From Enterocloster bolteae (lineage in GTDB: Bacteria; Bacillota; Clostridia; Lachnospirales; Lachnospiraceae): 64,000 nucleotides of DNA. How positions within the stretch are numbered: position 1 is the stretch's first letter; every line of letters begins with the position of its first letter. Shown one piece after another: positions 53,024 through 63,255 of this stretch. Under the pieces are notes generated by a model that saw nothing but the letters and a program-made list of their open reading frames with translations, had not been told where the DNA came from and ran no database searches. The stretch is from assembly GCA_021772025.1 (NCBI GenBank), contig JAETNT010000009.1, positions 23,568 through 87,567 on the forward strand, written 5' to 3'. The position numbers and the translations under genes were made by a program.

Positions 53024-54079
53024 TTATTTGCTCATTTTCTCCAAAGCTTCCCAGATGCCGTTAATATAGGTCGCTCCCAGTGCTCTGTCATAAAGTCCGT
53101 AACCTGCCCGTCCCGTTTCTCCCCAAATCATACGGCCGTGGTCAGGACGGATGTAACCTTTAAAGCCATTGTCATGAAGGGCCTTTAAAATTGCAAACAT
53201 GTCCAAGGTTCCGCAGGAGGAAAGGTGAGCTCTTTCTTCAAATCCTTTGCCATCCTCTAAAACAGCGACATTTCTCGCATGGACAAAGTGAATTCTGCCC
53301 ATAGCGGCATACTTGGCTGCCATCTTTGCCACATCGTTTTTACCGGAGCATCCTAAAGAACCGGTGCACAGAGTAATTCCATTGTGCGGATCGTCAACCA
53401 GCTTCAAGAAACGATCCAGATTCTCCTCACAGGTAATGATTCTGGGAAGGCCAAAAATGCTCCAGCAAGGATCGTCCTCATGAATTGCCATATTAACGTC
53501 ACATTCCGCGGCAACCGGAATGATTTTCTCTAAAAAATACTTCAGGTTTTCCCACAGGTTTTCTTCTGTCATAGCGTTGTACTGGGCAACCACTTCTTTT
53601 AATCCTTCTCTGGTGTAGCTGGAATCCCAGCCCGGAAGGGTTAAATCGCTTTCACTTTCTAAAGGATTTACCTTGTCCACTTGATCCTGATAATAGACCA
53701 GAGAAGTAGAGCCGTCCTCCAGCTCATGGTCAAGCTGAGTACGGGTCCAGTCAAATACCGGCATAAAATTGTAGCAGATGCACTTGATGCCTGCCTGAGC
53801 AACTCTCCGGATGTTTTCACAGTAATTCTCAATATACTGATCCCTGGCCGGTTTGCCCAGCTTAATATCCTCGTGTACGGGGATAGACTCAATCACCTCA
53901 AAATGCAGGCCTGCGTCTTCTGTCAATTTCTTCAATCCGGCAATGCTCTCCCGACTCCAAACCTCTCCTACGGGGACATCATAAACAGCCGTTACAATGG
54001 AGTGCATTCCCGGAATCTGACGGATATTTTGAAGCGTTACTTTATCGTCTTCTCCATACCATCTAAATGACAATTTCAT
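53024..54079 (-). CDS. uxuA: Mannonate dehydratase
   Basis: A 351-residue TIM-barrel enzyme that dehydrates D-mannonate to 2-keto-3-deoxygluconate. The start at 54079 follows AAGGAGG. Typical segments: [21 protein letters not shown] in part ([11 protein letters not shown]), [33 protein letters not shown] with metal ligands, CTGSLGC and [11 protein letters not shown]. It is the first gene of a two-gene operon divergent from an AraC regulator. Confidence 0.95.
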   Translation of the reverse strand: MKLSFRWYGEDDKVTLQNIRQIPGMHSIVTAVYDVPVGEVWSRESIAGLKKLTEDAGLHFEVIESIPVHEDIKLGKPARDQYIENYCENIRRVAQAGIKCICYNFMPVFDWTRTQLDHELEDGSTSLVYYQDQVDKVNPLESESDLTLPGWDSSYTREGLKEVVAQYNAMTEENLWENLKYFLEKIIPVAAECDVNMAIHEDDPCWSIFGLPRIITCEENLDRFLKLVDDPHNGITLCTGSLGCSGKNDVAKMAAKYAAMGRIHFVHARNVAVLEDGKGFEERAHLSSCGTLDMFAILKALHDNGFKGYIRPDHGRMIWGETGRAGYGLYDRALGATYINGIWEALEKMSK

Positions 54080-54194
54080 TATAAATGTACCTCCTTTTTC
54101 ATTTCCGTTGCTTGATAATTTAATTATAACAGGATTCCGGCTGATTGCCATGGTCAACCTTGTGAAAAACATTGCAAAACTTGCTCCGGTTTAG

Positions 54195-54200
54195 TATAAT
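54195..54200 (+). promoter_or_regulatory. Divergent promoter region between uxuA and the AraC gene
   Basis: Plus strand: TTGCAA (54172-54177), 17 bases, TATAAT (54195-54200) for the regulator. Minus strand: TATAAT (54123-54128) for uxuA has no good -35 box, which fits a promoter that needs an activator such as the AraC protein. Confidence 0.55.
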
Positions 54201-54246
54201 ATCCATAGTTTTTTCCTTCTCATCTTTGAAAAAGGAGGCAGTGTGC

Positions 54247-55176
54247 ATGAAAAAGCAAATGCCTATGGAATTTATCACCCGTCAATATATGGATAATCGG
54301 GAGTTTGAACTCTTTTTTTACAGCGACCATGATCGTTCCCTAAAAAAAGTGGCTCTCCACACCCACGATTTTTATGAGCTGTATTTCTTCTTGGAAGGGG
54401 ATGTCACTTACGAGGTTGATGACAAACGCTACACCTTAAATCCCGGAGATTACCTGATGATCCCTCCGGGGCACCCTCACCGTCCAGTGTTCGGTCCCGG
54501 ACATAACAGCTACCGCCGTTATGTCTTATGGTTCAGCCAGGACTTTTACGCCTGCATCCGCCGTTCCAGTCCGGAAATTACTTACGGCCTGGATTATGCC
54601 AGGGATCACCGGGTATACCGTTTTTCCACAGACTTTCTTTTGTGTCAGGAGCTTACCGGCCGGCTGGCCGACTTGCTGGTAGAATACGGCTCTTCCCGGC
54701 CTTTTCGGGATACTACAGTGCGGATTATGCTGCTGTCCTTTCTCCTGCAGCTCAATCGAATCCTATATGATAATTTGCACCAAAAGAATGCAATTTATGA
54801 GAATGTGCTCTATATTAATATCTGCGACTACATTAACCAGCATCTGGACGAGGACTTAAGCCTGGATAAACTCGCTGCCTTCTTTTTTGTCAGCAAGTAC
54901 CATATTTCCCATATTTTTAAAGACAACATGGGAATCTCCCTCCATCAGTACATTTTAAAAAAGCGGCTTCACGCCTGCAAAAATGCAATTCTTTCCGGAC
55001 AGCCGGTAAACCAGGTATATACCCAATGGGGCTTCTCTGACTACAGCAGTTTTTACCGGGCCTTTAAAAAGGAGTACGGCGTTTCTCCAAAGGAATATAA
55101 AAAATGCTCTCAATGGTTAGGATCGGAAAAGCTGCGGGAAAATCATATTTCTGATTCCCCGCAGCTTTTCCAATAA
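54247..55176 (+). CDS. AraC family transcriptional regulator
   Basis: A 309-residue protein with an N-terminal cupin (LHTHDFYELYFFLEGDVTYE, then NPGDYLMIPPGHPH) and a C-terminal pair of helix-turn-helix units (SLDKLAAFFFVSKYHISHIFK and YTQWGFSDYSSFYRAFKK). The start at 54247 follows AGGAGG. It is divergent from uxuA and probably activates it in response to a uronate or its product. Its last 34 bases overlap the convergent ribF gene, with a shared hairpin inside both ends. Confidence 0.92.
   Translation: MKKQMPMEFITRQYMDNREFELFFYSDHDRSLKKVALHTHDFYELYFFLEGDVTYEVDDKRYTLNPGDYLMIPPGHPHRPVFGPGHNSYRRYVLWFSQDFYACIRRSSPEITYGLDYARDHRVYRFSTDFLLCQELTGRLADLLVEYGSSRPFRDTTVRIMLLSFLLQLNRILYDNLHQKNAIYENVLYINICDYINQHLDEDLSLDKLAAFFFVSKYHISHIFKDNMGISLHQYILKKRLHACKNAILSGQPVNQVYTQWGFSDYSSFYRAFKKEYGVSPKEYKKCSQWLGSEKLRENHISDSPQLFQ
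55127..55169. terminator. Hairpin shared by the overlapping ends of the AraC gene and ribF
   Basis: AAAAGCTGCGGG (55127-55138) and CCCGCAGCTTTT (55158-55169) are exact complements with T tracts on each side. It lies within the coding ends of both convergent genes and can serve both. Confidence 0.75.
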
Positions 55177-56087
55177 GCCGCCGCATCGGCCTTATCCTGC
55201 CCGATTTGTGCTTTCAGCTCTTCCAAACCGGCAAATTTTTTCTCCGGCCGAAGCTGCTTTAACAGACATACTTCAATGTACTGCCCGTAGAGATCTCCGT
55301 GATAGTTAAGAAGAAAGGTTTCAACGCCTACCGGGTTCTCTCCTTCTATCGTAGGCTTTCTGCCAATATTCGTAACACCGCTGTAAGTTTTCTTTCCTGC
55401 AGTAACACTGGAGACATAGACTCCAAAGGCAGGCAGATATTTTTCCGGCGGAGGAATTAAATTGGCGGTAGGAAAACCCAGCTTGCTGTCTCCCATGCCC
55501 TTGCCGTGTACTACAGTACCATGAATGGCATAGGGCTGTCCCAGCAGCTCATTTGCCTTTTCTATTTGGCCGTTATCCAGCATCTCCTTTACGTAAGTAC
55601 TACTGATATCCCGATGGCAATCCTGTTCCTTCTCGATAATCTCCGCAGTAAATCCGTATTTGGGGGCCAGCTCCTTTAACAGCTCTGCATTTCCGGCCCG
55701 CTTGTAGCCAAAGCCGCAGTCTGTACCGGCCACAATAGCCCTGCCGTTCATTCGTCCCAAAAGAATTATCCGGACAAATTCTTCCGGATCCATATGGGCG
55801 GATTCACGATCAAAAGGATATTCTACCAGATAGTCAATGCCGGTTTTGGCAAGATTTGCCCGGCGTTCCTCGTTAGTCGTAATGACCTTTAACGGCTTTC
55901 CTCCCACCACGGCCCCCGGCGCGGTGGCAAAGGTAAAAACTGCGGTCTTATATCCGTACTGCTCTGCCATGCGCCTCATGGAAGCCATAAGCTTCTGATG
56001 GCCTCTGTGACGGCCGTCAAATTTTCCGATGGTTACTACAGTAGGGTCCGGAATATAAAATTCTTTTTTTCCTGTAATGTATTCCAT
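55143..56087 (-). CDS. ribF: Bifunctional riboflavin kinase / FAD synthetase
   Basis: A 314-residue enzyme making FMN and then FAD. The N-terminal adenylyltransferase has TIGKFDGRHRGHQ and later ISSTYVKEML; the C-terminal kinase has GFPTANLIPP and ETFLLNYHGDLYGQ. The start at 56087 lies just after a region with AAAGGAG and CAGGAAA; a longer reading overlaps truB. It is the last gene of the rimP operon, and its end overlaps the AraC gene. Confidence 0.94.
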   Translation of the reverse strand: MEYITGKKEFYIPDPTVVTIGKFDGRHRGHQKLMASMRRMAEQYGYKTAVFTFATAPGAVVGGKPLKVITTNEERRANLAKTGIDYLVEYPFDRESAHMDPEEFVRIILLGRMNGRAIVAGTDCGFGYKRAGNAELLKELAPKYGFTAEIIEKEQDCHRDISSTYVKEMLDNGQIEKANELLGQPYAIHGTVVHGKGMGDSKLGFPTANLIPPPEKYLPAFGVYVSSVTAGKKTYSGVTNIGRKPTIEGENPVGVETFLLNYHGDLYGQYIEVCLLKQLRPEKKFAGLEELKAQIGQDKADAAAYWKSCGESEI

Positions 56088-56122
56088 GCAGGTTTCCTGC
56101 TCCTTTCGGCCTTTTTCTCCGT

Positions 56123-57028
56123 TCAGGGCCCCGGATTTAAAAACATTTTCCAAGGCTTAAAAAAGCGCCTCTCCGCTTCATACCGGTAAATCCCCATAAA
56201 GGTTCCCCGGCTATCGTAAACGCGGAAAGCTCTTCCGGCTTTCGCGGCAGCTTCCTTAAGCTCCTCCGGCTTTAAAGGATTTCCGTTTTTCACCAGGCTG
56301 TCCGCCTCTTTACAGGTATGGACTGCCGGATAATCCGAAAACATTTCCTCTACCGGAATGATAATCTCTTCCAAGCGGCCTTGATCTCTGGCTCTTTCTA
56401 TGGTATCCAGGGTCACGGCATCCTGGAGCAAAAAACGGTCCACCTGAACTCGTTTTAAAGCTTCCATACAGCCTCCGCAGCCCAGCTTGTCTCCGATATC
56501 GCTGCACAGCGTCCGGATGTAGGTTCCTTTTGAGCAGGATACCCGCATCCATACTCTTGGAAGCTCTATACGGGTAACGGTAAGAGACAAAATTTTTACC
56601 GGTCTGGCGGCCCGCTCTATTTCTTTTCCGGCCCTGGCAAGCTCATAAAGCTTTTTGCCGTCTACTTTTAAAGCAGAATACATGGGTGGAATCTGATTAT
56701 AATCCCCAATAAAACTTTCCGCCGCTTTTTGTACCTCCTGTTCCGATACGGTTACCGGATGCCGGTGAAGCACCCGGCCGGTAATATCTTCCGTGTCAGT
56801 AACGGTTCCTAAAAGCATGACCGCTTCATAAGTTTTGGATTTTCCGGTCAGCATATCACACAACCGGGTTCCCTGGCCTAAGCAAACCGGAAGGACTCCC
56901 TCTGCTGCCGGATCCAAGGTTCCGGTATGGCCGACTTTTTTCTGTCTTAAAATTCCTCTGAGCCGGGCCACTACATCATGGGAAGTATATCCCGGCTCCT
57001 TATAAACATTGATTACTCCGTGATACAT
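56123..57028 (-). CDS. truB: tRNA pseudouridine-55 synthase
   Basis: A 301-residue protein. The catalytic Asp is in KVGHTGTLDPAAEGVL; other TruB segments are YEAVMLLGTVTDTEDITG, IPPMYSALKVDGKKLY and SKGTYIRTLCSDIG. It isomerises U55 in the T-loop of tRNAs. It overlaps nrnA by 16 bases. Confidence 0.95.
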   Translation of the reverse strand: MYHGVINVYKEPGYTSHDVVARLRGILRQKKVGHTGTLDPAAEGVLPVCLGQGTRLCDMLTGKSKTYEAVMLLGTVTDTEDITGRVLHRHPVTVSEQEVQKAAESFIGDYNQIPPMYSALKVDGKKLYELARAGKEIERAARPVKILSLTVTRIELPRVWMRVSCSKGTYIRTLCSDIGDKLGCGGCMEALKRVQVDRFLLQDAVTLDTIERARDQGRLEEIIIPVEEMFSDYPAVHTCKEADSLVKNGNPLKPEELKEAAAKAGRAFRVYDSRGTFMGIYRYEAERRFFKPWKMFLNPGP

Positions 57029-57981
57029 GGCGTGCTCTCCAACTGTTTTTCAATATGTAAAGACAGATTGTTGATCACATCATAAAGATTGCCGGACATG
57101 GTGCATCCTGCCGCTCTGACGTGACCGCCGCCGCCAAAATACTGGGCAATTTTACTTACATCCAGGCAGTGATTGGATCTCATGCTGATTTTGAATTCGT
57201 GGATACCGATTTCATACATAAAAATGGCACATTCCACTCCTTCCGTAACCCGAAGTTGATCGACAATACCGTCAAAATCCTGCCCGGTAACGCCGTAAAA
57301 GGCCATGTCCTTGGCGCGGACCACGCTGAAAATGCATTTCCCGTCCAGAAACCGGATGCTTTCCATCAGAGCCCGGCCCAGAATCTGGTTCTGAACATAA
57401 GTCTTTTTATAAAAAGTTCCGTCAATAATTCCGCCGAAGTCAATGCCTTTATCCATCAGCTTTCCTGCAATAGCCATGGTTCTGCTGGTGGTATTGCCGT
57501 GCTTAAATACCCCGGTATCGTGGATAATCCCCGTATAGATACATTCCGCCGTTTCTTTGGTAATCTTATCCTCATCCATTTGTCCATAGAGAACCTCGCA
57601 GGTAGCGCTGGCAGACGGCTCCACCAGATTCACTTTTGCATAGCCTGTGTTGGTAATGTGATGATCCAGGCATACGCTGTTTGCTGAGGATACCAAATAC
57701 CCGGCAAAATCTCCCAGACGCTCAATGTCGCTGGCGTCCAGGCAGATGCACAGATCATAAACCCGCTCTTCCTTTTCGGTACGGATACGGTCAAAATGGT
57801 TCATATAAGAAAATTTATCCACTTTTTCTTCCAGGTATAAATCCACCTGTATCTGCGGATGGGCGGTGTCCAAGTAATTGTATAGACCCAGACAAGCGCC
57901 AAAGCAGTCTCCATCCGGCCGGATATGGCCCAGGATTACAACGTTTTTTACACCTTCTAGTGCCTGTTCTAATTCTGTCAT
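57013..57981 (-). CDS. nrnA: DHH phosphoesterase NrnA (nanoRNase / pAp phosphatase)
   Basis: A 322-residue protein: LGHIRPDGDCFGACLGL, ICLDASD, the DHH motif in VCLDHHITN and, in the C-terminal DHHA1 domain, FGGGGHVRAAGC. It degrades short RNA oligonucleotides and may dephosphorylate 3'-phosphoadenosine 5'-phosphate. AAAGGAG precedes the ATG. Its place between rbfA and truB is common in Firmicutes. Confidence 0.94.
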   Translation of the reverse strand: MTELEQALEGVKNVVILGHIRPDGDCFGACLGLYNYLDTAHPQIQVDLYLEEKVDKFSYMNHFDRIRTEKEERVYDLCICLDASDIERLGDFAGYLVSSANSVCLDHHITNTGYAKVNLVEPSASATCEVLYGQMDEDKITKETAECIYTGIIHDTGVFKHGNTTSRTMAIAGKLMDKGIDFGGIIDGTFYKKTYVQNQILGRALMESIRFLDGKCIFSVVRAKDMAFYGVTGQDFDGIVDQLRVTEGVECAIFMYEIGIHEFKISMRSNHCLDVSKIAQYFGGGGHVRAAGCTMSGNLYDVINNLSLHIEKQLESTPCITE

Positions 57982-58020
57982 ACGGTTCTCCTTTCTAATT
58001 GTAATGGGCCTTAAGCGCTG

Positions 58021-58416
58021 TCAAATATCCGTTTCAGGCAGCTCTTGCTTTTCTTCTAAATCCAGATCCTTTGTCACCTCGTCAATCAGATGGGACATAG
58101 CCACGCCGTACTCAATGGACTGATCCAGAATGAATTTAATCTCCGGGGTATTACGCAGGTTGATCCTGCGGGCCAGCTCCCTGCGGATATAGCCTTCTGC
58201 ACTCTTTAAGCCCTTTATAGTGTCCTTTCCGGATTCTTCATCACCAAGGACGCTGATATATGCCTTACAGTATTTTAAATCCGGGGTTACCTCCACGGAA
58301 ACCACTGTGGTCATAGGATGGATCCGCGGATCCTTTAAGCCCCCGCGAATAATTTCGCTTAATTCTCTCTGGACTTCCATGTTGATTCTTGTATTTTTAA
58401 TGCTGTTTTTTCGCAT
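58021..58416 (-). CDS. rbfA: Ribosome-binding factor A
   Basis: A 131-residue KH-like protein. RINMEVQRELSEIIRGGLKDPR and VTPDLKYCKAYISVLG are typical; the C-terminus is acidic. It helps mature the 5' end of 16S rRNA in 30S subunits, in particular under cold conditions. AGGTG lies before the ATG; infB ends 56 bases upstream. Confidence 0.95.
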   Translation of the reverse strand: MRKNSIKNTRINMEVQRELSEIIRGGLKDPRIHPMTTVVSVEVTPDLKYCKAYISVLGDEESGKDTIKGLKSAEGYIRRELARRINLRNTPEIKFILDQSIEYGVAMSHLIDEVTKDLDLEEKQELPETDI

Positions 58417-58472
58417 ACTGCACCTCGCTTTCTACTATAAAGGTTTCCAATAAAAGCCGGCCGGGCAGAAAG

Positions 58473-61400
58473 TTATCTGGGAACCTCCACCATGGTATAG
58501 GCTTCGATCTGGTCATCCTCCTGGATATCATTAAACTTGTCAAATACCAGGCCGCATTCATACCCGGTAGCGACCTCTTTTACATCGTCCTTGAAACGTT
58601 TTAAGGATACCAAATCACCGTCAAAGAGCTGTTCTCCCCCTCTGGTGATGCGGGCTTTACATCCTCTGGTAAACTTTCCGTCTAATACATAGGAACCTGC
58701 AATAGTGCCTACGCCGGAAGCTTTGAAGGTCTGGCGGACAACTGCGTGACCGATAACCTTTTCCTCGAAGATGGGATCTAACATACCCTTCATGGCCGCC
58801 TCCACATCCTCGATAGCCTGGTAGATTACCTTGTAAAGCCTTACATCTACCTTCTCTCTGTCAGCTATGGACTTAGCCGTTACATCCGGCCTTACATTAA
58901 ATCCGATAATGATTGCATTGGAAGCGGATGCCAGGGAAACATCGGATTCGTTGATTGCCCCTACGCCTCCGTGGATAACCTTCACGGCTACTTCTTCGTT
59001 GGAAAGTTTTACCAGGCTTTGCTTTACGGCTTCTACAGAGCCTTGTACATCCGCCTTGATAATAATCGGAAGCTCTTTAATGTTACCTGCCTTGATCTGG
59101 CTGAACAGATCATCCAGGGACAGTTTTGCCTTAGTGTCCTCAATCAGCTTATTCTTTCCTTCTGAGATAAAGGTTTCGGCAAAGCTTCTTGCTTCCTTCT
59201 CGTTTGCGGTATTAACCAAGATCTCACCGGCATTGGGAACATCATTTAGTCCTAAAATCTCAACCGGAGTGGAAGGACCTGCTTCTTTTACTCTGCGGCC
59301 CTTATCATCCATCATGGCCCGAACCTTGCCGTAGCATGCGCCGCAAGCCACAATATCTCCCACGTGAAGAGTACCTTTTTGTACCAGGACCGTTGCAACC
59401 GGGCCCTTACCTTTGTCAAGCTCTGCCTCAATAATAATACCTCTGGCATTGCGGTCCGGATTGGCCTTTAATTCCTTCACCTCCGCGGTGAGAAGAATCA
59501 TCTCTAATAAATCGGTAATACCGGCCTGAGTATGTGCGGAAACCGGTACGCATACAGTGCTTCCGCCCCAGTCCTCGGGAATTAATTCATATTCGGAAAG
59601 TTCCTGCTTTACCCGGTCAACGTTGGCGCTGGGTTTATCGATCTTATTGATGGCAACGATGATCTCAACTCCCGCCGCCTTGGCGTGGTTAATTGCCTCA
59701 ACAGTCTGGGGCATTACGCCGTCGTCCGCCGCAACTACTAAAACCGCGATATCAGTAGACTGGGCGCCGCGCATTCGCATGGCGGTAAATGCCTCGTGTC
59801 CGGGGGTATCTAAGAAAGTGATCTTCTGCCCATTGATTTCTACTACATACGCGCCGATATGCTGGGTAATGCCGCCGGCCTCTCTTGCAGTAACATTGGT
59901 TTTACGGATAGCATCCAGAAGAGAGGTCTTGCCATGGTCAACGTGACCCATTACGCAGACAACCGGAGGTCTGGTGATCATCGTCTCTTCTGCTTCTTCT
60001 TCCTCTTTGAGAAGCTCTGCAATAACATCCACTTTCTCTTCCTGCTCGCAGAGAATATCAAATTCCATTGCGATTTCTTCTGCCTGTTCGTAATCCACTT
60101 CCTGATTTACAGTTACCATCTTGCCCTGTAAAAACAGCTTCTTTACAATAGCAGAAGGCTGCATCTTCATTTTATCTGCTAAATCGCGGATAGTAATGGT
60201 TTCAGGAAGGGTAATAACCTTTACGGCCTCCGTCTTTGCTTCTTCCTTCTTAACCGGCATGATAAAGGCTCCCTTTTGCGGCTTTCCGCCTTTTGCTCCT
60301 GCCTTTGCCTTCCCGTCTTCTACTCGATCTCTCTTATCAAATCGATCATTTTTGTGAGCATTCTTATTCTGACGGCCGCTGGAAGGCTTTGTCTGCACCG
60401 GGGCATCAAAGGATACTTTTCCGGCGGACTGCCCTCTGCCTGAACCCTGTCCGGAGCGGCCGGAAAAGCCTCCTGAACGGCCGTCTCTTGTCTGGCCCTC
60501 ACGGTTTCCAAAACTCTGACGGCCGTCTCTTGTCTGGCCCTCACGGCTTCCAAAGCCCTGGCGGTTCCCGTCTCTTGTCTGACCTTCACGATTTCCAAAG
60601 CCCTGGCGGTTCCCGTCTCTTGTCTGGCCCTCACGGCTTCCAAAGCCCTGGCGGCCGTCTCTTGTCTGGCCCTCACGATTTCCAAAGCCCTGGCGGTTCC
60701 CGTCTCTTGTCTGGCCCTCACGATTTCCAAAGCCCTGGCGGTTCCCGTCTCTTGTCTGGCCTTCACGATTTCCAAAGCCCTGGCGGTTCCCGTCTCTTGT
60801 CTGGCCCTCACGATTTCCAAAGCCCTGGCGGTTCCCGTCTCTTGTCTGGCCTTCGCGATTTCCAAAGCCCTGGCGGTTCCCGTCTCTTGTCTGGCCCTCA
60901 CGATTTCCAAAGCCCTGGCGGTTCCCGTCCCTTGTCTGGCCCTGACGGTTTCCATCCTTTGTCTGGCTCTCGCGATTTCCGGAACCTGCCTGGCGCTGCT
61001 GCCCGTCAGTCTTTATAGCTGCTTTTTCTTCCTTTTTTTGCACGGGAGCAGGAGGAATCTCTTGTACCTGGGCAGGCTGCTTAGGAACCTGAGGCTCCTG
61101 GACTTTTTCCGTTTCAACCGGCTTTATTGCTTCTGCTTCCTTAACCGGCTCTGCCGGCTTTCCAATATGCTGAGCCGGCGCTGCCGGACGAGAGGCGGCC
61201 GGTCCTTTTTGTCCTCCTGCCGTCTTTGCCCCTGCCGGCCGGTTCTTAAGCTGCTGAGAATTCTGAGGCCGGTATACGGCTACCACTTTTTTCTTAAGCG
61301 GCGCTGCCTCGTCTGCAGGAGCCTCCTCCTTTTTAGGCGCCGTAAGACTTCTCACCAATCTCTCTTCTTCCCCCGTCAGGCCTGACAGGGCACTCTTTTT

Positions 61401-61484
61401 AATATTATGCTTCTCCAGCAGATCCATCACTTCTCTGGGAGTTTTTCCTACTTCCTTCGCTAACTCATTTACTCTCATACTCAC
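58473..61484 (-). CDS. infB: Translation initiation factor IF-2 with a long RG-rich repeat region
   Basis: A 1003-residue IF-2. The N-terminus has the IF2_N helix [19 protein letters not shown], a Lys/Ala/Pro linker and, at about residues 169-334, ten near-identical 14-15-residue units of type [16 protein letters not shown] second IF2_N copy follows ([20 protein letters not shown]). The G domain starts near residue 514: [26 protein letters not shown]. Domains II-IV follow to the end. It places initiator tRNA on the 30S subunit with GTP. The repeat region is far longer than in most relatives. Confidence 0.96.
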   Translation of the reverse strand: MSMRVNELAKEVGKTPREVMDLLEKHNIKKSALSGLTGEEERLVRSLTAPKKEEAPADEAAPLKKKVVAVYRPQNSQQLKNRPAGAKTAGGQKGPAASRPAAPAQHIGKPAEPVKEAEAIKPVETEKVQEPQVPKQPAQVQEIPPAPVQKKEEKAAIKTDGQQRQAGSGNRESQTKDGNRQGQTRDGNRQGFGNREGQTRDGNRQGFGNREGQTRDGNRQGFGNREGQTRDGNRQGFGNREGQTRDGNRQGFGNREGQTRDGNRQGFGNREGQTRDGRQGFGSREGQTRDGNRQGFGNREGQTRDGNRQGFGSREGQTRDGRQSFGNREGQTRDGRSGGFSGRSGQGSGRGQSAGKVSFDAPVQTKPSSGRQNKNAHKNDRFDKRDRVEDGKAKAGAKGGKPQKGAFIMPVKKEEAKTEAVKVITLPETITIRDLADKMKMQPSAIVKKLFLQGKMVTVNQEVDYEQAEEIAMEFDILCEQEEKVDVIAELLKEEEEAEETMITRPPVVCVMGHVDHGKTSLLDAIRKTNVTAREAGGITQHIGAYVVEINGQKITFLDTPGHEAFTAMRMRGAQSTDIAVLVVAADDGVMPQTVEAINHAKAAGVEIIVAINKIDKPSANVDRVKQELSEYELIPEDWGGSTVCVPVSAHTQAGITDLLEMILLTAEVKELKANPDRNARGIIIEAELDKGKGPVATVLVQKGTLHVGDIVACGACYGKVRAMMDDKGRRVKEAGPSTPVEILGLNDVPNAGEILVNTANEKEARSFAETFISEGKNKLIEDTKAKLSLDDLFSQIKAGNIKELPIIIKADVQGSVEAVKQSLVKLSNEEVAVKVIHGGVGAINESDVSLASASNAIIIGFNVRPDVTAKSIADREKVDVRLYKVIYQAIEDVEAAMKGMLDPIFEEKVIGHAVVRQTFKASGVGTIAGSYVLDGKFTRGCKARITRGGEQLFDGDLVSLKRFKDDVKEVATGYECGLVFDKFNDIQEDDQIEAYTMVEVPR
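60482..60980. repeat. 42/45-bp tandem repeats inside infB
   Basis: About ten units of 45 bp, some 42 bp, encode [19 protein letters not shown] peptides. Units differ by a few silent and a few coding changes, for example GS for GN. The number of copies is a multiple of three bases per unit, so gain or loss keeps the frame. The copies also make long open frames on the other strand and in another frame, which are not genes. Confidence 0.9.
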
Positions 61485-61800
61485 TACCTCCTATCAGTAT
61501 CATCTGTTTCCCCATGGCTTTCGCAAAGCCTTCGTCCAATATAGCCAGAGACGCCCTCATCTCTTTGCCTATGGCGCGGCCCAGCTCTTCCTTTCCTCCG
61601 AATACGTAAAGCGGCACTTTATAGTAAGTACACATATTGGTAAACATCTTTTTTGTATTGTCCGATGCCTCCTCCGATACAATCACCATACTGGCTTTAC
61701 CGGTTTTTACTGCCTTTTCCGTAGAATATTCTCCACTGGCCGTCTTTCCCGCCTTAGTCGCAAGCCCCAGCAGATTCAACGTCTTCTGTCTGTTATCCAA
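61465..61800 (-). CDS. ylxQ: L7Ae-family ribosomal protein YlxQ
   Basis: A 111-residue protein of the L7Ae/L30e fold: [39 protein letters not shown] and [19 protein letters not shown]. Members bind kink-turn RNA. It overlaps rnpM by eight bases and infB by 20, so translation is coupled. The exact RNA target is not known from sequence. Confidence 0.93.
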   Translation of the reverse strand: MDNRQKTLNLLGLATKAGKTASGEYSTEKAVKTGKASMVIVSEEASDNTKKMFTNMCTYYKVPLYVFGGKEELGRAIGKEMRASLAILDEGFAKAMGKQMILIGGSEYESK

Positions 61801-62065
61801 GCTCTTCCATCTCCTTTTTCAGGGTTTCGTATACTTCTTTTGGAATTGCCATCTTAAAGGAGCGTTCTAAGCCTTTTCCTTTTACAGCCTTTTCAAAACA
61901 TTCCATAGACCGGCATAAGTAGGCGCCTCTTCCGTTTTTCCTTCCGGTCGCGTCTATGGTAAATCCTCCCTCCGGCATTTTTAAAACCCGAATCATTTCT
62001 TTTTTATTTTTGCTTTCGCCGCAGCCGATGCATTGCCGCAAAGGTATCTTCTTTGCTGTACTCAC
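61793..62065 (-). CDS. rnpM: RNase P modulator RnpM (YlxR)
   Basis: A 90-residue DUF448 protein with PLRQCIGCGESKNKKEMIRV and GRKNGRGAYLCRSMECFEKA. It starts with GTG at 62065 behind AAGGAGTGG. YlxR was renamed RnpM because it binds the RNase P RNA. It is fixed between nusA and ylxQ in Firmicutes. Confidence 0.94.
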   Translation of the reverse strand: MSTAKKIPLRQCIGCGESKNKKEMIRVLKMPEGGFTIDATGRKNGRGAYLCRSMECFEKAVKGKGLERSFKMAIPKEVYETLKKEMEELG

Positions 62066-62079
62066 TTTACCACTCCTTG

Positions 62080-63228
62080 CTATTCCAGATTACTTTCTTC
62101 TTTTGGGTAGTCCTCATAATCATTCTGGTAGCTGTCTTCCATATCTTCCATATCTTCCTGATATTCAATGCCCATCTCTTCAAACAGGCCGGACTCTCTT
62201 GCCTGTGTCTCGCTCTTAATGTCAATCTTGTATCCGGTAAGGCGGGCTGCAAGTCTCGCATTCTGGCCCTCCTTGCCGATTGCTAAAGATAACTGATAGT
62301 CGGGAACGATTACCTGGGCCTCCCGCTCTTCCTCATATGCCACAACGCAGATTACCTTTGCCGGGCTTAAAGCATTTTCAATTAAATATGCCGCATTATC
62401 ATCCCAGTTGATGATATCGATCTTTTCTCCTCTTAATTCATTTACAACAGCGTTTACCCTGGCTCCGTTTAAGCCTACGCATGCCCCTACCGGATCTACA
62501 TTCTCATCGTGGGAACATACGGCGATCTTAGTACGGGAACCGGCCTCCCTGGCAATGGCCTTGATCTCTACGGTTCCGTCCCTTACCTCGGCAACCTCTG
62601 CTTCAAAGAGGCGCTTTACCAAATCAGGATGGGTACGGGATACGGAAACTCTCGGACCCTTAGGAGTATCTTTTACCTCTACAATGTATACCTTAATCCG
62701 CTCGGTAGGAACTAAAATCTCACCCTTTACCTGCTCGTTCTCATTTAAAACAGCATCTACCTTTCCTAAGTTAATACTGATATTGCGGCCCAGATTCTTC
62801 TGTACAATACCGGTTACCACATCCTTTTCCTTGCTGTAGTAATCATTAAAAAGAACCTTGCGCTCCTCTTCACGAATCTTCTGCAGGATGACGTTTTTGG
62901 CATTTTGAGTTGCGATACGGCCAAAATTTTTGGACTCAATGGGCACTTGGACAATGTCGCCTACAACGTATCTGGGATCCCTCATTCTGGCCTCCGAAAG
63001 GCTAATCTGCAGCATGGGATCCTCTGCTTCTTCCACAACCTCTTTTTCTGCATAGACTGAAAAATCACAGGTTTCCGGATTGATTGTAACTTTTACGTTA
63101 TCCGCCTTACCGAAATGATTTTTGCAGGCAGTCAGCAGAGAGTTTTCGATTGCTTCTAACAAGATCTCCTTACTGATATTTTTCTCCTTTTCCAGCATTT
63201 CCAATGCCAATAATAGTTCCTTGTTCAT
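62080..63228 (-). CDS. nusA: Transcription termination/antitermination factor NusA
   Basis: A 382-residue protein: N-terminal RNA-polymerase-binding domain (MNKELLLALEMLEKEKNIS in part), S1 domain (GIVQKNLGRNISINLG), then two KH domains (VDPVGACVGLNGARVNAV and LAIGKEGQNARLAARLTGYKI in part). The last 40 residues are acidic and rich in Glu, Asp and Tyr. It affects pausing, hairpin folding and termination. AGGAGG precedes the ATG. Confidence 0.96.
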   Translation of the reverse strand: MNKELLLALEMLEKEKNISKEILLEAIENSLLTACKNHFGKADNVKVTINPETCDFSVYAEKEVVEEAEDPMLQISLSEARMRDPRYVVGDIVQVPIESKNFGRIATQNAKNVILQKIREEERKVLFNDYYSKEKDVVTGIVQKNLGRNISINLGKVDAVLNENEQVKGEILVPTERIKVYIVEVKDTPKGPRVSVSRTHPDLVKRLFEAEVAEVRDGTVEIKAIAREAGSRTKIAVCSHDENVDPVGACVGLNGARVNAVVNELRGEKIDIINWDDNAAYLIENALSPAKVICVVAYEEEREAQVIVPDYQLSLAIGKEGQNARLAARLTGYKIDIKSETQARESGLFEEMGIEYQEDMEDMEDSYQNDYEDYPKEESNLE

Positions 63229-63255
63229 GGTTATCCTCCTAATGCTCCTTCTCCA

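Noticed and set aside
60482..60980. CRISPR-like regular repeats
   Set aside because: Units are contiguous coding repeats without unique spacers, and no cas gene is near.
60293..61018. Long open frames opposite and alongside the infB repeat region
   Set aside because: They arise from the 45-bp repeats, which stay open in several frames; they have no ribosome site and repetitive composition.
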